Source: Cinnamomum chago
Lineage: Eukaryota > Streptophyta > Magnoliopsida > Laurales > Lauraceae
Length of the DNA: 64,000 bases
Assembly (NCBI GenBank): GCA_038049695.1
Contig: CP142460.1
Span: forward strand, 41,462,501-41,526,500
Direction: 5' to 3'
The notes below the pieces were generated by a model. That model had not been told where the DNA came from. It saw only the letters and a program-made list of their open reading frames with translations, and ran no database searches. The first letter of the stretch is position 1. Every line of letters begins with the position of its first letter. Positions 35,990 through 49,233 of the stretch are shown piece after piece. The position numbers and the translations under genes were made by a program.

Positions 35990-38900
35990 TGTGAGGCCCC
36001 ACCCCTTGTGGACCCTCACTTTTATTTTAATTGTGTTAATTATAGTATTGTATATCTAATTGTGCTAATTAATAGAGGTCAGTAAGGGTAGTATATTATT
36101 TTCTCAGTATTTTAGCCTAATTTCTAGGATTTTGTCTCTTTTCATATTTTATAAGTGTTATAGGGTGTTTATTAGACTTATTAGAGTTTGTTAGTTAGTT
36201 AGAGGCTATTGCTAGTAATTAGAAGTAATAGGAGGGTTTTCCACATGAGAATATTTCAATCCCACATAAAAAGACCAAATAGCCATTATACTTATCTCAA
36301 TTTTCTATTAACCAAGGAATGACACTTTGGACTTTTCCTTTCCATCACAAAACTATAAAAGCGAGCCCCTCTCATCCCAAACGAGCCTTCATTCTCTCAT
36401 CTCTCATTTCCCTCTCTTTCTCTCTTCTCTCTCATTTTCCCTCCAATTCTCTCATTTCCCTCCAAGAATTCACTCCATTTCTCTCTATAGAAACCCTAGA
36501 TCTAAACTCCAAGGAAGAAGAAGAGGAGGATCTCTACAAGTTGCTGATATTATTTTCTCTAAGGAATTCTCCCATCTTATAGATATCTCATTTCTCTACA
36601 ATTCAAAGCACTTCTCTCTCTAGTTCAATTTCCCCGGAATTCTCCCTTTCTCTCTCTAGATTCATTTCCTTATTACAATTCTTTTATGAATCTGGGATTA
36701 GGTGTGTTAGAGCTATTCAGATCTGAGGTTTTGGATTGATTGAGTGATTGGAGACCTTAGGAGCTTAGTTTTCTCTACTTCTAGTCAATTTCATTGCATT
36801 TGGATTTGAGGTTTGTACAATATACTTACTTAATATGGAATGGATGTCTCTTGTCATTTGATTCTACAATCTCAATTCAATTGGATGTTTGATTGCATAG
36901 ATCTGTCCTTTTGAGCCTATTTTCATGGATTTTGGTCATTGATAGATGAGATTTCTCATTGGGAATATCAATGGCCCAATTGGTGATGGTTTGATGATGA
37001 TTGAAGTGCCTTTATGTTTGGGTATGTTTCCATGGTGATTGGGCGAGATTGGATGGGATTTTGATGGAAAATAGATGGAATAGATGAAATTCCAGAAATC
37101 TGAAAAGTTGCAGGTCAAGTGTACTCGGTCGACCGGCTAGACCTGACTCAATCAGGTCAACCGGGAACACTGGAATTCTAGATTTTTAAGCCCCAATTAG
37201 CTTTTTGAAAAATTTACAGAGATAGTGTACTCGGTCGACCTAACCCTGTGCCCGGTAGACTAGTACACTGCAGATCCCAGACTACACCCAATGTACCCGG
37301 TCTACTAGACCTTAACCAGACCGACAGGATACACTGAGAATGTCAAAAATTGAGAGTTGACACGGGCGCTGTATGATTCAGGTAAGCTAGTGTACCAAGT
37401 CAACCAGATACACTGGAAATCACAAAATTCTAGTCAATTCCCAGCTTCTGATCCCTGTGTAACAGGGCGACTTGACCCTTGCTAAGTTGACCTGCCACAC
37501 TGCAGACAGTAAGTCCGGTCTTCTGCCTTTAATTTGGAATGTTATATTTGTGGGTCACGTTGACCATCCAAATAGACTTCGATTGATGTACCAATCATGA
37601 GTCAAAGGTTTAGCTCAACCTTGACTCATGGGGACCACCAAAGTAAGGCCTAGATGGATTTCGACTCGATTCTTAAATGTTGTTGAAGATGCCCGTAACT
37701 TCTGGAGCACCAAAATACATTATCCTTGGCATCTTAAACATCTTTTAGGAATGAAATGGACCGACATGGACATGGACCTGGACCTGAAAAGAGGTCATTA
37801 CTTAGGTCAGACCTTTGTTATTTCCCATTGATTGGCTTGGTTTCGGAGATTCATTATGTTCAATTCATTGTTGTCACTCTTGCATCCTTTTCATTGTTAG
37901 TACTTGTTAATTAAATGGAAATTGGATGACCTAAACCTAGGATTACCTAGTAGTGACCCGATGTTATGGATTGGTGATCATTGACTCGTGTCTGTGGCTA
38001 GGCGGGCCATCATATGGCCTAAGAATGGATGGATATGATACCTTAGAATGAAGAGGATTGTTATTGTGGTTTCGTGACCCATTTATGAATGGAAATTGAC
38101 TGAATACTATTGGACTGAAAATGAATGTTATACTTGGACTATTTTGGACTAAGACCATGGCATTGGTGGGCCTTGCCAATGGATTTGATGGTGGACTAGG
38201 ACTTGGATTGTACAAACACAGACATTTATTTGTTCCTTGAGTCGGCACTAACATTCACTCAGTTGTTGTAAGCTTAGCCTTTGGGTTGATCATCACTGGG
38301 GAGAGCTACATTGGTTGTGGATTAGAGCTATCATGATGAGCTCTGGTTAGACGACCGGTGAGATTCCGGTTCTGGTCTATGGAGCATGAGAGTGTTTATA
38401 TTGTTATTATTATTGGCGAGGCTCACCATCCCTTACATGGTTACTTTTATTTCCCTGCCGCGATTAATTTACTGTATGAGAGGGCTGCGGCATAATATCC
38501 TACGTTGTCCAGCTCGTGTGAATGTGCCACGTTGATGTTGGTTAGACTAGATGCTTTACTTTTCATGCTGATTTTATTTGTTATATCTTGTTCAATTGCC
38601 TAGCATTCGTAACTTTGTTATTCTTATGATATTATCATCGTCTCTATTCTTTTTATGCATACATCCTATGTTACTTGTATACTGTGCCTTGCCAGATCTT
38701 TGGATCTGACCCATCAGTTGGTGCTTAAATATTGAACCCGACCCCAAGGGAGACGCGATCATCGAGGCACCTCTAGTGGATGAGTATGGATGGGAACTAG
38801 TCGACCAAGAGGTTCAGCCGAAGATTGAAGTTCCTGCACTTGGGGATTGAGTGCACCTATTTTTGGGGTTTGATTGTGATTTGTTGTGAGCAGGGAGATA

Positions 38901-39212
38901 ATTTGATATATACCTTATATTATACTTTAAGGTTTAGGCTGGACTTCAGCCCTGCTACATTTGTTGTATGGCTGGTGATACCTTTTATCACTCCCACTAT
39001 CATTTAACATATGTTTCTGCTATTATGTGATTTTTCTTCTGTTATTCTATATGCTTCCGTACTTAACCGTTGATTACTATATTGTTTCCAAAGTTTTAAA
39101 TTGAACCTCACTGCAAACTATGATCTTGGAAGTTCTTGGATTTTCTAAGAAGTTGCTCGCTAATTTTGGGTACCATGACGGTAAACTCGACATTCGGAAT
39201 TGGAGCATTACA
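35990..39212 (+). mobile_element. Solo LTR, gypsy-like (3223 bp)
   Basis: Starts TGTGAGGCCCCACCCC and ends GGAGCATTACA, with no primer site, polypurine tract or coding region. The flanks are GTGAG (35985-35989) and ATGAG (39213-39217), a 5-bp duplication with one mismatch. Its terminal words resemble those of Tekay-like LTRs. Its 3' half matches the fragment at 39450-40777 at moderate identity. It carries a promoter-type CT-rich stretch (about 36370-36660) and a palindrome-rich block. Confidence 0.75.
37119..37505. repeat. GGTCGACC palindrome block in solo LTR
   Basis: CGGTCGACCG at 37126-37135 and CGGTCGACC at 37232, with degenerate relatives (GGTCAACCGG, CGGTAGAC, AAGTCAACC, AAGTTGACC) spread to 37505. 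It ends with GACCTGCCACACTGCAG (37489-37505), which matches 16 of 17 bases of the Sirevirus-like LTR at 5028-5044. Confidence 0.8.
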
Positions 39213-39449
39213 ATGAGGAACCTTCAAATCCTCCAGATCAATCTCAGTTCCTTGTTAACTCCCAACCAGCAAGTATCTCGTTAGAAATAGATCTCGCTCC
39301 CTTTTCAAAGAAAAAGAAGTCCAAATTAAGCCAGATCCAAGCATGCTCCCTTTACCTCCCAACCCAAAACTAGGTGGTCCGATGGAATTTCTTCTCCTTT
39401 ACCTAGTTCTAAATTATCAGAGCCCTTTTTAAAAACTGCGGGGGATTTT

Positions 39450-40777
39450 CCAGTGGTGACCTGGTGTGTTGAATGAAGACCATTTGACCCGTGTCTGTGG
39501 CTAGGTTGGCCATCATATGGCCTAAGGATGAATGGATGTGATTACCTTAGAGAACAGGATTGTTATTATGATTTGTAAACCCATTATATGAATAAGAAAT
39601 GTATTAAACCATGCTGGACTTGGATACAAATGAGGTATTTGGATTGTATTGGACTAAGACCATGACATGGTGGGTTATGGCCGTGAATTTGACGATGGAC
39701 TTGGACTATGGATTGTATGTTTGGATTGGACTTGGATATCGGGCCTTGTATGGACATGTTATGACCTTGCTCGCGCAAGGATAGCCTAGACAGACACATA
39801 CGTTCACATGGTTTCTTGAGTTAGCATTAAACATTCACTCGGTTGTTAGAAGCTTAGTCATTGAACTGATCATCCTTGGTGGGAGCTACTTATTATGGAT
39901 GAGGCTACCATGATGAGCTATGATTAGACGATCGGTGGACTCCGGTAGCGGTCTATATATTTCTTAAGATTGTTATATTGTTATTATTATTGGCGGGGCT
40001 TGTCATCCCTTGCATTATACTTTATTTTCCCTGCCACGACTAGACAACCATATGGGACGGCCGCGGCATAATATCTTGTGGTGGCCAGCTCATGTAAATG
40101 TGCCATATTGATATATGGTGGTGAGATTAGATGTTTTACTTTCATTTTGGTTTCATATGCTATACTTTGCACGATTGCCTAGCATTATACCTTTGTCACT
40201 CTCATGATATTATTATCGTCTCTATTCTTTATTGATACTTATATCTTATGTTACTTGTATACCGTGCCTTGCCAGATCATTGGATCTGACCCATCATTTG
40301 GTGCTTAGGTATTATCTCCGACGCCGAGGGTGACGCTCTCGTCAAGGCGCCCATAGCAGATGAGTATGGGTGGGGTCTGGCAAATCAGGAGGCTAAGTCG
40401 GAGACTGGAGTGCCTACACCTAGATTCGAGTGATTCTTTATTTTGGGTTTTGAGTGTCATTTGTGTGAGAAGGGTGGGGTTTATTCATATGGTTTGTACT
40501 AGCTATATTTCATACTTTGAGATTAGCATAGATGAATGCCTTGCTACATTTACTTTATGGATTGATACCTAATTAGCTTCCGCACTTATTGTTATTGCTT
40601 TTGTGATATTTTCCATATGCTTCCGCACTTAACCATTGATTACATGTCATAAAAGATTTAAATTGGACCTCACTGCAGACCTATGATCTTAGAAGTTCTA
40701 AGATTTTCTAGGAAGTAGCGCACCAAATTTGGATAGTTTGGCGGTAAACTCGGTATTCGGAATTGGGGCATTGCACA
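39450..40777 (+). repeat. 3'-half LTR fragment related to the neighbouring solo LTR
   Basis: Shared words with 37950-39212 run in order: 'gtgtctgtggctagg', 'ccatcatatggcctaag', 'ttgccagatc(t/a)ttggatctgacccatca', and an end 'cggaattggggcattgca'. The 5' half is missing and no primer site follows, so it is a truncated LTR of a related but older or different subfamily. Confidence 0.7.
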
Positions 40778-41059
40778 CATCTGCTATTGGGCCCATACAT
40801 GAACACCAAGAGAATGCTAAGTATTAAAATGATTGTTGCCCATAGTTTTGGGTTCTTAAAGTCTAATGGTTATACACATGGTTTTAAATCTCGCCTGATA
40901 CCGGTTCGTATCGGCCGATACGAACCGATATCGGCCATAACCGGTCTGATATATTGGTGTGATACTGGTCTCGATATCAGTCACCAATATATTGCCAACA
41001 TAGCGGTCGGTCTTGGCCGGTATTTTAAAAATATCGGTTTGGCCGATATTTTGGTTGTT

Positions 41060-42825
41060 AGAAACGATACTTTAAAAAAAAAACATAGAAGGGAAAAGGG
41101 AAAACAAAGCAGATCGGAATCACTTGAAGAGAAAATAAAATAAAGAAAAGAAAATACAGAAGCAAAAAGAGATAGAGAAGGAGGAAGAGAAAGAGGAAGA
41201 GTGGAGGTATCTTGAGCTCTGTCGCCACTACCGACGAGGGCACAATAGTGCAATACCCATCGGTACTTACTGCTACTGCCACCTTGATCTCCTCTCCCTC
41301 TTGTATTTCCTCTCTCCCTTCTCACTTTCCCTCTTTTGCTTTTCATTTTCCTCGTTCTTTTTTCGGTCTTAGCATAATAGTGGGAGTAGTGATAGAAATG
41401 GAAATAAGGAATACCTAATTTCCATTTATTAGGGCTATCAATATTCAATACATTAACCCCTTTCTCGTTTCGGTTAAAGAGAATAATGGAAACCGGGAAT
41501 TGATCGCTTTATTTAGGCTATTAATACATTGATTTATTTCCTTTTATGCCCAGGCTGAGTTGGATTACTAGTGGCAATTGATCTTATGGACTTTATGTGA
41601 GACTTGGACTTAGGGCCATTTTGTGGGCTCCAATCTATATGTTTAGATTATTTAGCTCTTTTGGTTTTAAATATATGGGCCCTAATCATGTTTTCCATCA
41701 AACAGTCTAATCAATGCTGGAGAAGATTCAGATTCGAATAAAATTTTAGCATACCTCATATAATTGGAGGCTAATTTTATTGACACGTTTGGATTTCAAC
41801 TATGCTCAACAATAATATTCAAATTATATCCCCTTATTAAATGGGCCCTGAAGAAATCTTAGTCAAATTAGAGTTGGGCTACTATTTGAAAAATCACTTG
41901 AAAAGATATATGAATAAACTTTTAAGAAAAGCTCAGATTTGCAAAATGGTCAATCAAACAGTGGGCTAGGTCTTATTGGAGTCAATGATCTTGTCAAGTT
42001 GGTATCTATTTTAAGTGATTTGGATATGTTAAATATGAACTACTACATTAATTTACAAACTATATGGATTGGACCAAAGATTGCACACTAAACTTAATAT
42101 AATTAGTTTTTAAAAATTAAGCGGCGATGATGCAAGATGTCATGTCTTAGAGGGACCAATATTTTGATTTATAGTTGTTGATCGTGGCTCCAAGTGCAGA
42201 GCTTCGATTATAGAAATAATTGGTGAGACCAGGTCGATCCACAATGAGCTTTAGAAATAAGGCTTTCCAACTTTGTCACCTGCTCTAAATAAAATCTAAT
42301 TTTAACCTAAAATCTAGAAAAGTACATTCATCATTCCTACTTTAAATTAGAATTAAATACATTTCAAAAAATAAAATTCCTAAATCTAAAAGCCTAATCT
42401 AAAATGAATCACAGGTTGCTACAAAAGAAAACACAAATTAGAACATCAAATTAGAAACAATCCAAAAATAAAACTAAGAAGCTAAATAAAAAATAAAAAT
42501 AAAAATAAAAAAACCTAAGTTAGAAACCAAATCAATCAAAACATGCTCAACAAAGATTAGTAACAAATCAAATCACACAAAAAGAAAACAACTTACTTTC
42601 TAAAATTAGCATGAAAACCTTACTAAATTAGTTTCCTAAATTATAAAGTAGGTGACTCAATTAGGGTTGACATATTTCCTAAGTTAGTGAATTGAGTTAA
42701 TCAACTCCCTAAAGTTAAGAACTTTCCAAATAAATAAAGATTTTCAAATCATAATAAATTTAGAAAACATTAAGTCAATCATACCTTATGTTAGAATTTC
42801 CAAATCTTAAGAAACTTCCTAAGTT
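41060..42825. other. No gene seen; AT-rich DNA left of the Sirevirus
   Basis: Noncoding. A word 'accaggtcgatccacaatgagc' (about 42228) and a right-hand 'aaggacttatca' (ending 52430) look like parts of a further unclassified repeat also split by the Sirevirus, but I could not delimit it. Confidence 0.35.
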
Positions 42826-42830
42826 AAAAT

Positions 42831-43974
42831 TGTTGACCCCACACGGACACTGAGAGGGGGGGGTGAATCAGTGTATCTAAAAATTTAAATGCAACCACAC
42901 AACCACACAACCACAACACAAAAGTTTTTACGTGGTTCACCCTCAGGCTACATCCACGGTGCACAAAGAATGCACTTCCACTATTTTTAGCAACACCAAC
43001 TGCTAGGAGCACCAACCCCTTACAACTTTGCCCGCACCAACGGACAGGAGCACCAACCCCTACACTCAAGCACCCACTTGAGCGATTACAAGGATAAATA
43101 GAATTTATGACACACGCAGGTGCCTTACAATAAAATTCCAGCAACACACACAGGTGTCAAGAAAATATCAATCACGTAGATGATCTCACAGAAATTAGTT
43201 CTCAATTAAATTTGCCCTGCAACTCTTGTAAACCACAAACACTAATTTCTAATCACACCTTTTTGCCCACACAAATATAATCTTAAAAAAACTACAAGTA
43301 TGAGCATAAATCCACATGAAGTAGAGAGCAAGATAACCATACCACAGATGAGGAACGGATCAACATATTCTGAAAATCACCTTTGATTAAATAGGGGGGC
43401 GGGCATATGTTGAAGATGTTGACGTGAAAGAGAGATACAATGGCAGCACGTAGTCCCCTCTGGCTTCTTCTACACAATCAAAGAAATTGCAAAAACAAAG
43501 CCTCTATGCACACCGTTCTGTACTCCTCTCTGTGCTCAATGAAAAACCCATCTTCACCAACGTTTTCTTCCTTCTTTTTTTTTATGTTCTCTGTGTGATG
43601 AATCAAAAAAACTTTTTTTTGCCCTTACACTTTTACTCTTCTCTATAATCAATGAATAACTCCCTTCCCATACGTTTCCTTCTTTTCTAGTCAATGAAGA
43701 TCCCTTCTTTGCACACATGTCATGTCCTTCTTATCTTAGACCTTAGATCCTAAAAAGTTGGATCATAGTATCTATACAAGTGTCCTTTTCCATAAGTGCA
43801 TACCCAATATTTGTGGACCCCACTTATGAGCCTTTATGAAGACTTTTGCATTCCCATTAGATTGGGCCTTTGCACAACTGGGCTGCAAGTGGGTTGTTGG
43901 GCTGACCCACTAAAATTGCCATATTATATTGACAACAATTTCAACTCCAAATCCAAACCCAAGTATGATCAACA
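42831..43974 (-). repeat. 3' LTR of the young Sirevirus (1144 bp)
   Basis: Same length and ends as 49234-50377. Two substitutions were seen: one in the G run near the start and one near 43345. Confidence 0.95.
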
Positions 43975-44164
43975 ATCTCCCCCTTTGGAATTGTTGTCAA
44001 CCAAAGAAAATTTTCTTCTAAACAAGTGAACTCCCCCTGACACCAAACACCTCTCTACTTTAGCTTCAAAGCCTTTAGATACCAACCATTCTCCCCCTTT
44101 GACAACAAGAACAAAGGGCACCCATAGAGAGCAAGATACATAGAAAAAAAATCATGCTCCCCCT
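43975..44164 (-). other. Four polypurine tracts before the 3' LTR
   Basis: AAAGGGGGAGAT abuts the LTR (43975-43986). Further tracts GGGGGAG lie at 44031-44038, 44091-44100 and 44157-44164. Repeated polypurine tracts between pol and the 3' LTR are characteristic of Sireviruses. Confidence 0.9.
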
Positions 44165-44178
44165 ATGAACAAGATCTC

Positions 44179-47100
44179 CTATTTCTTTGGAGCCTCAATA
44201 ACTCCTAATTTCTTCCGAAGATATTCAAAAACTTCTTTTGGTAGAGGCTTTGTAAAGATATCTGCAACTTGTTCTGAGGTAGGGATGTACTCTAGTTTGA
44301 CTTCACCATCTGTCACTTTGTCTTTCAGAAAATGGTATCGAATGGCTATGTGCTTTGTCCTTGCATGTTGCACTGGATTTTTTGAAATGTTGATAGCACT
44401 TGTATTGTCACACATGATAGAAATAGGCTCTATAATCTGGATCCCCAAATCTTTCAACATCTGTCGCAACCATAGCACCTGAGTACAACTAGTAGATGCA
44501 GCAATATATTCTGCTTCTGCTGTAGACAGAGATACTGATTCCTGCTTTTTACTATGCCACGCTACAAGTTTGTCTCCTAAGTAAAATGCTCCTCCACTTG
44601 TGCTTTTCCTGTCATCAATGCAGCCAGCCCAATCAGCATCGGAATACGCAATCAAAGTGAAGTCCTTTCCTTTAGGATACCACAGTCCATATTCCAATGT
44701 GCCTCTAAGATATCGAAAAATTCTCTTCACTGCTGTTACATGTGTTTGTCTGGGATCAGCTTGAAACCTTGCATCCATGCAAACTGCCTGAAGAATGTCT
44801 GGACGAGTAGCTGTCAAGTAAAGTAGACTCCCGATCATTGAGCGATAGAGAGTATGATCAACTGAGTCGGAATTGTCATCTTTGCTAAGTTTACATCCAG
44901 TTGTCATGGGAGTGCTAACAGGCTTACTGTCCTCCATGTTGAATTTTTTCAACATCTCTCTTACATACTTGATCTGAGACATGAAAAGTCCTTCCTTCAT
45001 CTGTTTCACTTGTAGTCCGAGAAAGAATGATAACTCTCCTATCATAGACATCTCAAACTCAGTTCTCATCCTCTCTGCAAAGTCTTTGCACTGTTCATCT
45101 CGGTTGCCAGCAAAGATGATATCATCCACATATACCACTACAACTACTTGATTTCCTTCTGTTGTCTTCACATATAGGTTGCTGTCCACTACCCCTTTCT
45201 TGTATCCAAGCTGCTGTAGGTAAGAGTCCAACCGAGAGTACCATGCCCTAGGTGCCTGTTTTAAGCCATAGAGAGCCTTTTTCAACTTACACACCATGTT
45301 CAAATCAGTACCAATTTGAAATCCATCCGGTTGCTCAATGTACACCTCCTCTTCAAGATTGCCATTCAAAAATGCAGACTTGACATCCATTTGATATATT
45401 TTGAAGTCTTTGTATACTGCCAAAGCAAGTAACATACGGATGGCTTCAAGTCTAGCCACTGGTGCAAAAGTCTCTTCAAAGTCGATCCCTTCAATTTGTG
45501 CATAACCCTTGCAAACCAACCTTGCTTTGTTTCTCACCACCTTTCCTTCTTCATTTAACTTGTTCCGAAAGACCCACTTGGTACCAATTATGTTCTTGTT
45601 TGCAGGTCTTGGTACAAGTTCCCATGTCTGGTTCTTCTCAATTTGATCTAACTCTTCATTCATAGCCTGCACCCAACTTTCATCTTTGCTTGCTTCATTG
45701 ATATTCCTGGGTTCAATGCTGGATAAGAGAGAGTACATACTTGTCGTCATCCTTCTTGTTTGAATTCCTGCCTTTGCATCACCAAGAATGTTGGTTTCCT
45801 TGATTCCATGATATTCATGCCATCTGCTGTTTTCGCTCTTCTTATCTGAATGATCCTCAGATTCTCCTTCCTTTCTATCATCAGACTGTGCTCCAAGTTC
45901 ACTGTCATCATTGTCATCCTCATATACTGGAAGTTCCTGTTTACTGATTTCTGGCTGTTCAACCTGTTCATCAATCTTGACATCAATACTCTCAACTATT
46001 TTGTTTAGTCTTTTGTTATAACATCTGTAGGCCTTGCTTCTAGTTGAGTAACCCAAAAAGATGCCTTCATCTGCCTTTTCATCAAACTTTCCCATGTTCT
46101 GTTCAATTCTCTTGATATAGCATTTACTTCCAAAGACTTTGAAATGTTTGACAGTTGCCTTCCTTCCAAACCATAGTTCATACGGAGTTTTCTCTTCATG
46201 AGGCCTGAGCATGCACCTGTTCTGAATGTATACAGCAGTTTGAACTGCTTCTTTCCAATGCCTATCAGAGAGCTTGCTTTCAACTAACATGGTTCTTCCC
46301 ATCTCCTGAACAGTTCTATTCTTTCTTTCTACCACACCATTTTGCTGAGGTGTTCGAGCTGCTGAGTACTGTCTTCTGATGCCATGCTTCTGGCAATACT
46401 CTTCAAATTCTTCAGAAGTGAATTCACCACCTTTGTCTGATCTTAAACATTTGATCCTTCTTCCAATGTGGTTCTCAACCTGTTTTCTGAAAATTTTGAA
46501 CATGTCAAGAGCTTCATTTTTATGTTTCAGAAACATTATCCATGTCATTCTTGAAAAGTCATCAATGCATAACATGAAGTATTTATGACCATTGATGCTT
46601 TGAGTCCTCATAGGACCACACAGATCAGTATGTATTAACTCCAATGGCTTGCTGGTGTGATGCTCTTTTGACTTGAAAGAAGTTCTAGTAAGTTTCCCTT
46701 TTTGACATGCATCACAAACAACAGTTGAAGACTTTCTTATATGAGGAATATCCCTTACTGCCTTCTTGGAATGGATCTTTGATAGGTTATCAAAGCTTAT
46801 ATGTCCAAGTCTTCTATGCCATAATCTGCTCTCATCTACTTGTCCAATAGCACATGTTTCCTTGACAGTTTCAGATAGTGTGTAGAGATTTCCGGATGTC
46901 CTTGAGCCAACTGCTACAACTTTGCCATTGTTAGACTTCCTTATCTCAAATCCCAGCTTCTTGAACACCACCTCATGTCCTTGATCACATATCTGACTCA
47001 CACTTAGAAGACTGTGCTTCAACCCATTCACAAATAAAACTTCTTTGGAAGTTATCTTCCCATGATTCAGTTGAACTGCTCCTTTTCCAACTATCTTGGC

Positions 47101-49191
47101 ACCATCATTATTTCCAAATTTTACAGAGCCTCCATCATATTGTTCTAGATTCATGAACCTGTCCTTGTCTCCTGACATATGATTTGAGCAGCCACTGTCA
47201 AGAATCCAAGGTGTTGGCCCATTCTGTGCTTTAAGAGCTGTCTGAACAATCAAGGATTCGGCTTTGTTTTTCTGACTCTCCTTCCTTTTCCACACTTTCT
47301 TATACTTTCCCTTTTGTTGTTCTTCTTCACAATGCACCTGTTGCGCCATGTGAATATTTTGCTTTTGTTTCAAAGCATTAGCATGATAATAATAATCCTG
47401 AAAGTTGTTAGTAGGATATTGGTATGCATACATACATTCCCTGGTTGTATGCCCAAAGTTGTGGCAATTGTAGCATTCTAAGGGGTTCATAATCAGGGCT
47501 TCAAATGGGTTTCTACTAACATAATTTCTAGGCCTTCCATTAAATTTACAGGTAGCTATTTTGTGGCCAAAAGTATTACACTTAAAACAATGACCATTAA
47601 AGTAAGGAGTAGACATGTAAAATGATGGTTGCCATTGTAAAGGTGCCATTGACCTTTGCTGAGATTGCTGCGCCATAGATGCTACATGTTTCTTTGGTTG
47701 TTGCACAGGTTTAGATTGAGTAGGCTGAGCAATTACTTTCTGAATCTTCTCAACATGTGACCTATCTTGTTTGGTTGAAGACTCACCCTTGCCAAAACCC
47801 AGACCAAACTTTATATGTGAAGGTCGCTGATTGTTTAGAATTTCATTCAACTTGATTGATCCTTCATATGCTTTTAGTTTCTGATTAATCTTGTCAACTT
47901 GAGCTTTCAAACCTGTAATTTCCTCTTCCATTATGCTGCACTCCTTAGTCTTTATGATAACTTGTGACTCAAGCTTTTCTTTAATTTTCCTCCCTTCTTC
48001 TATTTCAACCTTTAGTGTCTCAACTATTTCTTCAGTTTCTGTCATCTTCTTAGAAATCTTTTTGTTTTTCTTTCTTTCTGTACTCAACTGCTCCAAAGCT
48101 GCTATAAGCTCCTCTTCCAAATTAATCTCAGTCTCAATCTCCTCATTATTAGATTTTTCCTCTTCCTTTTCATCCTCTAGGGCTGCCATAAACAGAACCT
48201 CATTTGATTCTTCAGAATTCTCATTTGAACCATCTTCTGAAGAACTTTCTGTCCTTTTTGAAATATAACTCTTTGACTTTCCTTTCTTGACATATGACTT
48301 GCGAGAATAATCCTTCTTTGATTTGTGAGAGTCACTGTCATCTTCATCTGTGTTAGCAAGAGGGCACTTTGCTGCAAAATGACCAATACCTCCACAATTG
48401 AAGCATTTGAATGGAAGCTTTCCTTTGAACTTTCCATTTCCCTTCCTTAGCTTCCGCACAAAATTAGCTGTCAATTCATCATCTGAGTCCTCTTCATCAG
48501 ACTGTGCTACCTGTTTGTTCTTTTTGTGGGCTTTGAATGCTGCTTCCTTTTCAGTGGGTTTGGTCTTGCCTATTCTCATCTCATATGCTGTAAGAGATCC
48601 ATGCAATTCATCCATATTAAAGACATTTAAGTCTTTGGCCTCCTCAATAGCTGATACTTTTGAGTCAAATCTGGGAGGAAGAGACCTCAAAATTTTCTTC
48701 ACAAGTGTTGGTTCCTTAATCTCCTCACCAAGCCCTCTGATAGCATTAACAACTTCATTAACTCTAAGCATGTAAGCATCAATGTTCTCATCCTCACTCA
48801 TCTTGAGCATTTCAAACTGTGATCGGTGAGTCTGAAGCTTAGCCTCCTTGATCTTCTCATCTCCTTCATGCACACTTTTCAGTTTATCCCATATTTCTTT
48901 CGCAGTTTTACAGTTCATGACTTTGACAAGTTCACTGTTTGACAAGCCACACAACAGAGCATTCCTCGCCTTTGAATCATTCTCAAATAATTTCTTCTCA
49001 GCCACAGCAATAGGATCTTCTTTTCCTTTGTAGCCTTTTCTTACACAGTCCCATATGTCATACCCCAATGCTGAAAGATAAGTCTGCATCCTGAGTTTCC
49101 AAAAAGAATAATTTGTCCCATCAAATAGTGGTGCCTTATTAGAAGAGAACCCTTCTCCTGAAGCCATGTGGGTTGTTGCAAGATCACCCAA
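44179..49191 (-). CDS. Gag-pol polyprotein of the young Sirevirus (1670 residues)
   Basis: A single ORF whose ATG lies about 30 bases after the primer site; a second Met at residue 9 is an alternative. Parts in order: a UBN2-type Gag domain (about residues 20-230; [13 protein letters not shown]), a first zinc knuckle [14 protein letters not shown] (about 262-275), a long acidic coiled coil (about 340-450), two more knuckles [14 protein letters not shown] (about 531) and [14 protein letters not shown] (about 572), protease ([11 protein letters not shown], about 660), integrase (HRRLGH...CDACQKG, then the core with FSRMTW and [12 protein letters not shown], about 790-960), reverse transcriptase ([20 protein letters not shown] at about 1352) and RNase H ([16 protein letters not shown], about 1518 on). 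Length and order are those of a complete copia polyprotein. Confidence 0.96.
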   Translation of the reverse strand: MGDLATTHMASGEGFSSNKAPLFDGTNYSFWKLRMQTYLSALGYDIWDCVRKGYKGKEDPIAVAEKKLFENDSKARNALLCGLSNSELVKVMNCKTAKEIWDKLKSVHEGDEKIKEAKLQTHRSQFEMLKMSEDENIDAYMLRVNEVVNAIRGLGEEIKEPTLVKKILRSLPPRFDSKVSAIEEAKDLNVFNMDELHGSLTAYEMRIGKTKPTEKEAAFKAHKKNKQVAQSDEEDSDDELTANFVRKLRKGNGKFKGKLPFKCFNCGGIGHFAAKCPLANTDEDDSDSHKSKKDYSRKSYVKKGKSKSYISKRTESSSEDGSNENSEESNEVLFMAALEDEKEEEKSNNEEIETEINLEEELIAALEQLSTERKKNKKISKKMTETEEIVETLKVEIEEGRKIKEKLESQVIIKTKECSIMEEEITGLKAQVDKINQKLKAYEGSIKLNEILNNQRPSHIKFGLGFGKGESSTKQDRSHVEKIQKVIAQPTQSKPVQQPKKHVASMAQQSQQRSMAPLQWQPSFYMSTPYFNGHCFKCNTFGHKIATCKFNGRPRNYVSRNPFEALIMNPLECYNCHNFGHTTRECMYAYQYPTNNFQDYYYHANALKQKQNIHMAQQVHCEEEQQKGKYKKVWKRKESQKNKAESLIVQTALKAQNGPTPWILDSGCSNHMSGDKDRFMNLEQYDGGSVKFGNNDGAKIVGKGAVQLNHGKITSKEVLFVNGLKHSLLSVSQICDQGHEVVFKKLGFEIRKSNNGKVVAVGSRTSGNLYTLSETVKETCAIGQVDESRLWHRRLGHISFDNLSKIHSKKAVRDIPHIRKSSTVVCDACQKGKLTRTSFKSKEHHTSKPLELIHTDLCGPMRTQSINGHKYFMLCIDDFSRMTWIMFLKHKNEALDMFKIFRKQVENHIGRRIKCLRSDKGGEFTSEEFEEYCQKHGIRRQYSAARTPQQNGVVERKNRTVQEMGRTMLVESKLSDRHWKEAVQTAVYIQNRCMLRPHEEKTPYELWFGRKATVKHFKVFGSKCYIKRIEQNMGKFDEKADEGIFLGYSTRSKAYRCYNKRLNKIVESIDVKIDEQVEQPEISKQELPVYEDDNDDSELGAQSDDRKEGESEDHSDKKSENSRWHEYHGIKETNILGDAKAGIQTRRMTTSMYSLLSSIEPRNINEASKDESWVQAMNEELDQIEKNQTWELVPRPANKNIIGTKWVFRNKLNEEGKVVRNKARLVCKGYAQIEGIDFEETFAPVARLEAIRMLLALAVYKDFKIYQMDVKSAFLNGNLEEEVYIEQPDGFQIGTDLNMVCKLKKALYGLKQAPRAWYSRLDSYLQQLGYKKGVVDSNLYVKTTEGNQVVVVVYVDDIIFAGNRDEQCKDFAERMRTEFEMSMIGELSFFLGLQVKQMKEGLFMSQIKYVREMLKKFNMEDSKPVSTPMTTGCKLSKDDNSDSVDHTLYRSMIGSLLYLTATRPDILQAVCMDARFQADPRQTHVTAVKRIFRYLRGTLEYGLWYPKGKDFTLIAYSDADWAGCIDDRKSTSGGAFYLGDKLVAWHSKKQESVSLSTAEAEYIAASTSCTQVLWLRQMLKDLGIQIIEPISIMCDNTSAINISKNPVQHARTKHIAIRYHFLKDKVTDGEVKLEYIPTSEQVADIFTKPLPKEVFEYLRKKLGVIEAPKK

Positions 49192-49219
49192 AGCAGATTA
49201 TGCTTGTAAATGGAACCTT

Positions 49220-49231
49220 GCTCTGATACCA
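49220..49231 (-). promoter_or_regulatory. Primer binding site of the young Sirevirus
   Basis: Minus-strand TGGTATCAGAGC, two bases inside the 5' LTR, complementary to initiator Met tRNA. Confidence 0.95.
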
Positions 49232-49233
49232 AT

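Larger units (their letters stand above)
35810..39377 (+). pseudogene. Unidentified ORF remnant split by a solo LTR
   Basis: One frame runs from about 35872 (PPTIDPSSPFSVLEDC) to QNMPPDGE at 35989. After the solo LTR it resumes in phase at 39218 with EPSNPPDQSQFLVNSQ and a lysine run (SKKKKSKL), to a stop at about 39377. In a different frame just upstream, GELPQDIMLEILERI (about 35815-35862) resembles the start of an F-box, but that frame does not join smoothly. I do not recognise the protein; a LINE ORF1-like tail is another possibility. The value of the feature is that frame continuity across the LTR supports the insertion site. Confidence 0.35.

Noticed and set aside
42824-43147. Cysteine-containing ORF in the Sirevirus LTR (also at 49041-49550)
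   Set aside because: It occurs in both LTRs as noncoding LTR sequence; no protein family recognised.
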